The notes under the pieces: model-generated
Databases searched by the model: none
Seen by the model: only the letters and a program-made list of their open reading frames with translations
What the model was told of the DNA's origin: nothing
Translations under genes and position numbers: made by a program
Shown: one piece after another, positions 6,848 through 8,950 of the stretch
Layout: every line of letters begins with the position of its first letter
How positions within the stretch are numbered: the stretch's first letter is position 1
Origin: Candidatus Gastranaerophilales bacterium
GTDB taxonomy: Bacteria > Cyanobacteriota > Vampirovibrionia > Gastranaerophilales > Gastranaerophilaceae
Assembly (NCBI GenBank): GCA_900772035.1
Contig: CAAGQE010000252.1
Location: forward strand, 1 to 8,950
DNA length: 8,950 nucleotides
Direction of reading: 5' to 3'

Positions 6848-7660
6848 TTAGAAATAGAATAATAACGCGAAGATATAGTCGATTATAACAATTCCGATAA
6901 ACGACCATACAACCGCCTTTGTGGTTGCGATACCAACACTTTTTGCCCCGCCTTCGGCATCAAATCCGCAACTTGAACTAATATGCGCAATTGCGGCTCC
7001 GAAACATGATGCTTTTAGGAGCATTATGCCGATATCTCTGTTAAACAAACCCAATTTGACGGAAGAAATAAACCCGATTCCGTTGACCTCAGGACTTGTT
7101 AAAGACGAAACGAAACCGCCGCAGAAAATTCCGACCGTGCAGGCAACAATGGTGATTAAAGGCATCATTAGAGCGCCTGCGATAACTCTCGGAACGAAAA
7201 TGTATTTTACGGGAGGAACTTTCAATACTTCCATTGCCGAAACCTGATCCGTGACTTTCATTGTGGCAATTTCGGAAGCCATTGACGAGCCAATCATTGA
7301 AATTATGGCAAAACCCGTCATAATCGTACCCATCTCGCGAACGGTAACAATGGCAAGAAGTGCTCCGATTAAGCCCGCACCGCCTTGTTTTACCATTTCG
7401 GGAGCAATTTGAACCGCGAGAATGACAGATGTCATCGAAACGATTGTCAGAGTAATCGGTAAGGAATCTATCGCGAATTTTGAACTCTGCTCGATTATGT
7501 GCCTGTACGCAAATTGTCCCGTAAGAATATACTTCATAACCTCGAAAAAGCGTACCGTCATTCGTCCGAACGTTTCAAAAAAATCCATCATCTGATTTTT
7601 TACGATTCGGGCAAATTGATAGGTCGCCGTCTGTGTAATAAAGTATTCTATCCGTTTCAT
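6848..7660 (-). CDS. mlaE: Mla-type phospholipid ABC transporter permease
   Basis: This inner-membrane permease has 270 residues, about the family length. Hydrophobic segments lie near 65-87, 96-125, 153-185, 207-226 and 247-269. Family motifs are VREMGTIMTG (107-116, E109), SEIATMKVTDQVSAMEVL (129-146) and GFDAEGGAKSVGIATTKAVV (232-251). An N-terminal amphipathic stretch (about 20-45) fits the interface helices of MlaE. It should pair as a dimer with MlaF and dock the MlaD ring. The start is uncertain: no Shine-Dalgarno precedes the ATG at 7660, and Met24, Met25 or Met34 would give equally plausible N-termini. The first 23 residues look helical but not family-specific. The upstream ATPase gene stops 15 bases before, so translation may be coupled to it. 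Confidence 0.94.
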   Translation of the reverse strand: MKRIEYFITQTATYQFARIVKNQMMDFFETFGRMTVRFFEVMKYILTGQFAYRHIIEQSSKFAIDSLPITLTIVSMTSVILAVQIAPEMVKQGGAGLIGALLAIVTVREMGTIMTGFAIISMIGSSMASEIATMKVTDQVSAMEVLKVPPVKYIFVPRVIAGALMMPLITIVACTVGIFCGGFVSSLTSPEVNGIGFISSVKLGLFNRDIGIMLLKASCFGAAIAHISSSCGFDAEGGAKSVGIATTKAVVWSFIGIVIIDYIFALLFYF

Positions 7661-7675
7661 AGAAACAAGTTTACA

Positions 7676-8656
7676 CTAATTTTGAGTATTTTGAAACCCA
7701 TCATACAAATTACATTTTGCAAAATGACCGTTTCCGAAATCGCAAATCGGAGGAATTTTTTCGCTGCAAATCGGCAAAACTTGCGGACATCTTGTGTGGA
7801 ATTTGCACCCCGAAGGAAGATTTTTCGGAGAGGGAACATCTCCCGTTAATATAATTTTTTGCCTGCTATTGTCCTCGGAAATCACGGGAACGGAACTCAA
7901 TAAAGCCTGAGTGTAGGGATGTTTCGGATTTTCAAAAAGGTTTTCGTTTTGAGCAATCTCAATAATTTCGCCAAGATACATAACCGCAGTCCTATCGCAA
8001 ATATGACGAACCACGCTTAAATCGTGAGAAATGAATAACAGCGTGAGATTTAACTCTTTTGTCAAATCTTTCAAAAGATTAATTATCTGAGCGCGAATGC
8101 ATACGTCAAGCGCGCTGACGGGTTCGTCCGCCACGATAAATTCAGGCTTCAAAATTATCGCGGAAGCAATAGAAATTCTCTGTCTTTGACCGCCCGAAAA
8201 CTCGTGAGGATAATAACTCAAAGCATCTTTGTCAATCCCCGTAAGTTCGCAAACCTCTTCGATTTTTGTGTTAATAATTTTTTTGTCTTTAATTCCGTGA
8301 ACGAGGAGAGGCTCTTTCAAAATATCATAGATTGTCATCCTCGGATTTAAACTGGCATAAGGGTTTTGGAAAACCATTTGTGCAGATTTGCGAAAACTGT
8401 TCACATCCTTGAGGGTGGTTATATCAACTCCGTTGAAAAATATCTTCCCCGTAAAGCCTTTCTCCAAAAGCAATGTGCAACGACCGAGGGTCGATTTTCC
8501 GCAGCCTGATTCGCCGACAAGTCCCAAAATTTCGCCTTTTTTTATTTCCAAAGAAACATCATTAACGGCATTGATAAAAGTCTTGCCGCTACCGCCAAAC
8601 GCTGTTTTGACGGGATATTTCATATTCAAATTTTCGATTTTTACAAGGGTTTCCAC
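7676..8656 (-). CDS. oppF: Oligopeptide/dipeptide ABC transporter ATPase (OppF/DppF type)
   Basis: The 326 residues match OppF/DppF. Walker A is GESGCGKST (48-56), the Q-loop lies at Q97 (VFQNPYASLNP), the signature is FSGGQRQR (153-160), Walker B is FIVADEP (173-179, E178) and the H-loop is H211. The C-terminal oligopeptide domain has HPYTQALLSSVP and the cysteine cluster C284, C290, C297, C305 (SGCKFHTRCP), the [4Fe-4S]-binding tail of this family. The early segment YPVK...VNDVSLEI suits the F rather than the D subunit. It should energise peptide import at the inner membrane. No D subunit, permease or binding protein gene lies in the window, so partners must be elsewhere or upstream. The start is GTG at 8656-8654, with only a distant AGG; the next in-frame ATG (Met12) would cut into the first strand. 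Dipeptide, nickel or murein-peptide substrates cannot be told apart here. Confidence 0.9.
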   Translation of the reverse strand: METLVKIENLNMKYPVKTAFGGSGKTFINAVNDVSLEIKKGEILGLVGESGCGKSTLGRCTLLLEKGFTGKIFFNGVDITTLKDVNSFRKSAQMVFQNPYASLNPRMTIYDILKEPLLVHGIKDKKIINTKIEEVCELTGIDKDALSYYPHEFSGGQRQRISIASAIILKPEFIVADEPVSALDVCIRAQIINLLKDLTKELNLTLLFISHDLSVVRHICDRTAVMYLGEIIEIAQNENLFENPKHPYTQALLSSVPVISEDNSRQKIILTGDVPSPKNLPSGCKFHTRCPQVLPICSEKIPPICDFGNGHFAKCNLYDGFQNTQN

Positions 8657-8662
8657 GTTTTT

Positions 8663-8668
8663 ATTATA
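8663..8668 (-). promoter_or_regulatory. Possible -10 box (TATAAT) just before oppF
   Basis: The minus strand reads TATAAT, a perfect -10 hexamer, followed by AAAAAC and then the GTG start codon. A start of transcription 6-7 bases downstream would fall on or next to the GTG, giving a leaderless message. No convincing -35 box is found at 15-18 bases upstream, so the site may be chance in AT-rich DNA. Confidence 0.25.
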
Positions 8669-8698
8669 CCTGTATTTTTGCCGAATAATATTGCCGAT

Positions 8699-8950
8699 TT
8701 AGTCAGAAAACGGACTTTCCAAAAGGCTTATACTCTTGTCCTCAGAGTTGAACGAACATTTTACACCAATCGGGAGTGTGTATTTATTCTCATCATGAGA
8801 TATCGCAAAGTCATTAACCGCAGGGATATTCAAGTTTTTTGCATATTCGGAAATCACATCATTTACAAAATTCGGCTTGTCCGCCCCCGAAAATTGCCCG
8901 ATTGCAAATCCTGCAACGTTTTTGACAAATTTTTCATTTCGCATAAGTTG
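8699..8950 (-). CDS. ldcA: LD-carboxypeptidase (peptidase family S66), C-terminal part
   Basis: The frame is open through the right edge (codons for Q and L precede the first visible Met at 8944-8942), so this is the C-terminal 83 residues of a longer protein, usually about 300. The segment VAGFAIGQFSG and, further on, ISHDENKYTLPIGVKCSF match the end of the S66 family (LdcA/MccF). The His codon at 8797-8795 fits the catalytic histidine of the Ser-Glu-His triad; the serine and glutamate lie outside the window. Known role: removal of the terminal D-Ala from the murein tetrapeptide in the cytoplasm during peptidoglycan recycling. MccF-type members instead cleave microcin or other peptide-nucleotide substrates, and cannot be excluded from this fragment. 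It ends 42 bases before the peptide transporter ATPase gene, which fits uptake and processing of murein peptides. Confidence 0.75.
   Translation of the reverse strand, partial: QLMRNEKFVKNVAGFAIGQFSGADKPNFVNDVISEYAKNLNIPAVNDFAISHDENKYTLPIGVKCSFNSEDKSISLLESPFSD

Noticed and set aside
7657..7839. 60-codon minus-strand frame overlapping the oppF 3' end and the mlaE start
   Set aside because: It overlaps the cysteine cluster region of the OppF tail in another frame, and shows no family signature of its own.
1..8950. CRISPR array, insertion sequence, tRNA or rRNA, riboswitch
   Set aside because: No regular repeat-spacer pattern, transposase, terminal inverted repeats or RNA gene landmarks were seen; intergenic space is short and only the adhE upstream region exceeds 100 bases.

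Overview
The window is about 9 kb of AT-leaning bacterial DNA in which every supported gene lies on the minus strand, so transcription runs from high to low coordinates. The gene content indicates a Gram-negative (diderm), fermentative, probably strict anaerobe. It has an MCE/Mla lipid transport system and the lipid A kinase LpxK (outer membrane with LPS), next to a bifunctional aldehyde-alcohol dehydrogenase, the NADH/NAD+ sensor Rex and a thioredoxin-fold [2Fe-2S] ferredoxin of the hydrogenase-associated type. Gut lineages such as Gastranaerophilales (Melainabacteria/Vampirovibrionia), Elusimicrobia or Negativicutes fit this mix. The first is my favoured guess from general protein character, but it is an inference and not proven by the sequence.

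Right-hand block (8950 to 3624), an envelope gene string with short gaps: the C-terminal part of an S66 LD-carboxypeptidase (ldcA-like), an oligopeptide/dipeptide ABC transporter ATPase (OppF/DppF type, GTG start), the Mla permease mlaE, the Mla ATPase mlaF, the membrane-anchored MCE protein mlaD with a long helical C-terminus, and lpxK. Gaps are 42, 15, 11, 42 and 9 bases, so a single operon is likely. The first two genes point to murein-peptide recycling or peptide uptake. The last four point to phospholipid traffic between the two membranes and to lipid A phosphorylation.

Middle (3443 to 3623): a 181-base control region upstream of adhE. It holds a near-consensus sigma-70 promoter (TTGACA, 17 bases, TATAAG), a 23-base imperfect palindrome covering the -35 box, a tandem pair of Rex-half-site-like heptamers, a CRP/FNR-type palindrome about 100 bases upstream of the predicted transcription start, and a 12-base exact direct repeat at both ends.

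Left-hand block (3442 to 1), fermentation and redox control: adhE, a modest hairpin terminator, rex, and the first 50 codons of a small [2Fe-2S] ferredoxin whose ATG lies one base after the rex stop. A simple model is that Rex senses the NADH/NAD+ ratio and represses adhE when NADH is low. Read-through of the weak terminator would place rex itself, and the ferredoxin, under the same control.

The proteins are all recognisable family members. I found no convincing new system, mobile element, CRISPR array or structural RNA. The least ordinary parts are the adhE control region, the adhE-rex-ferredoxin linkage and the coupling of Mla to lpxK.
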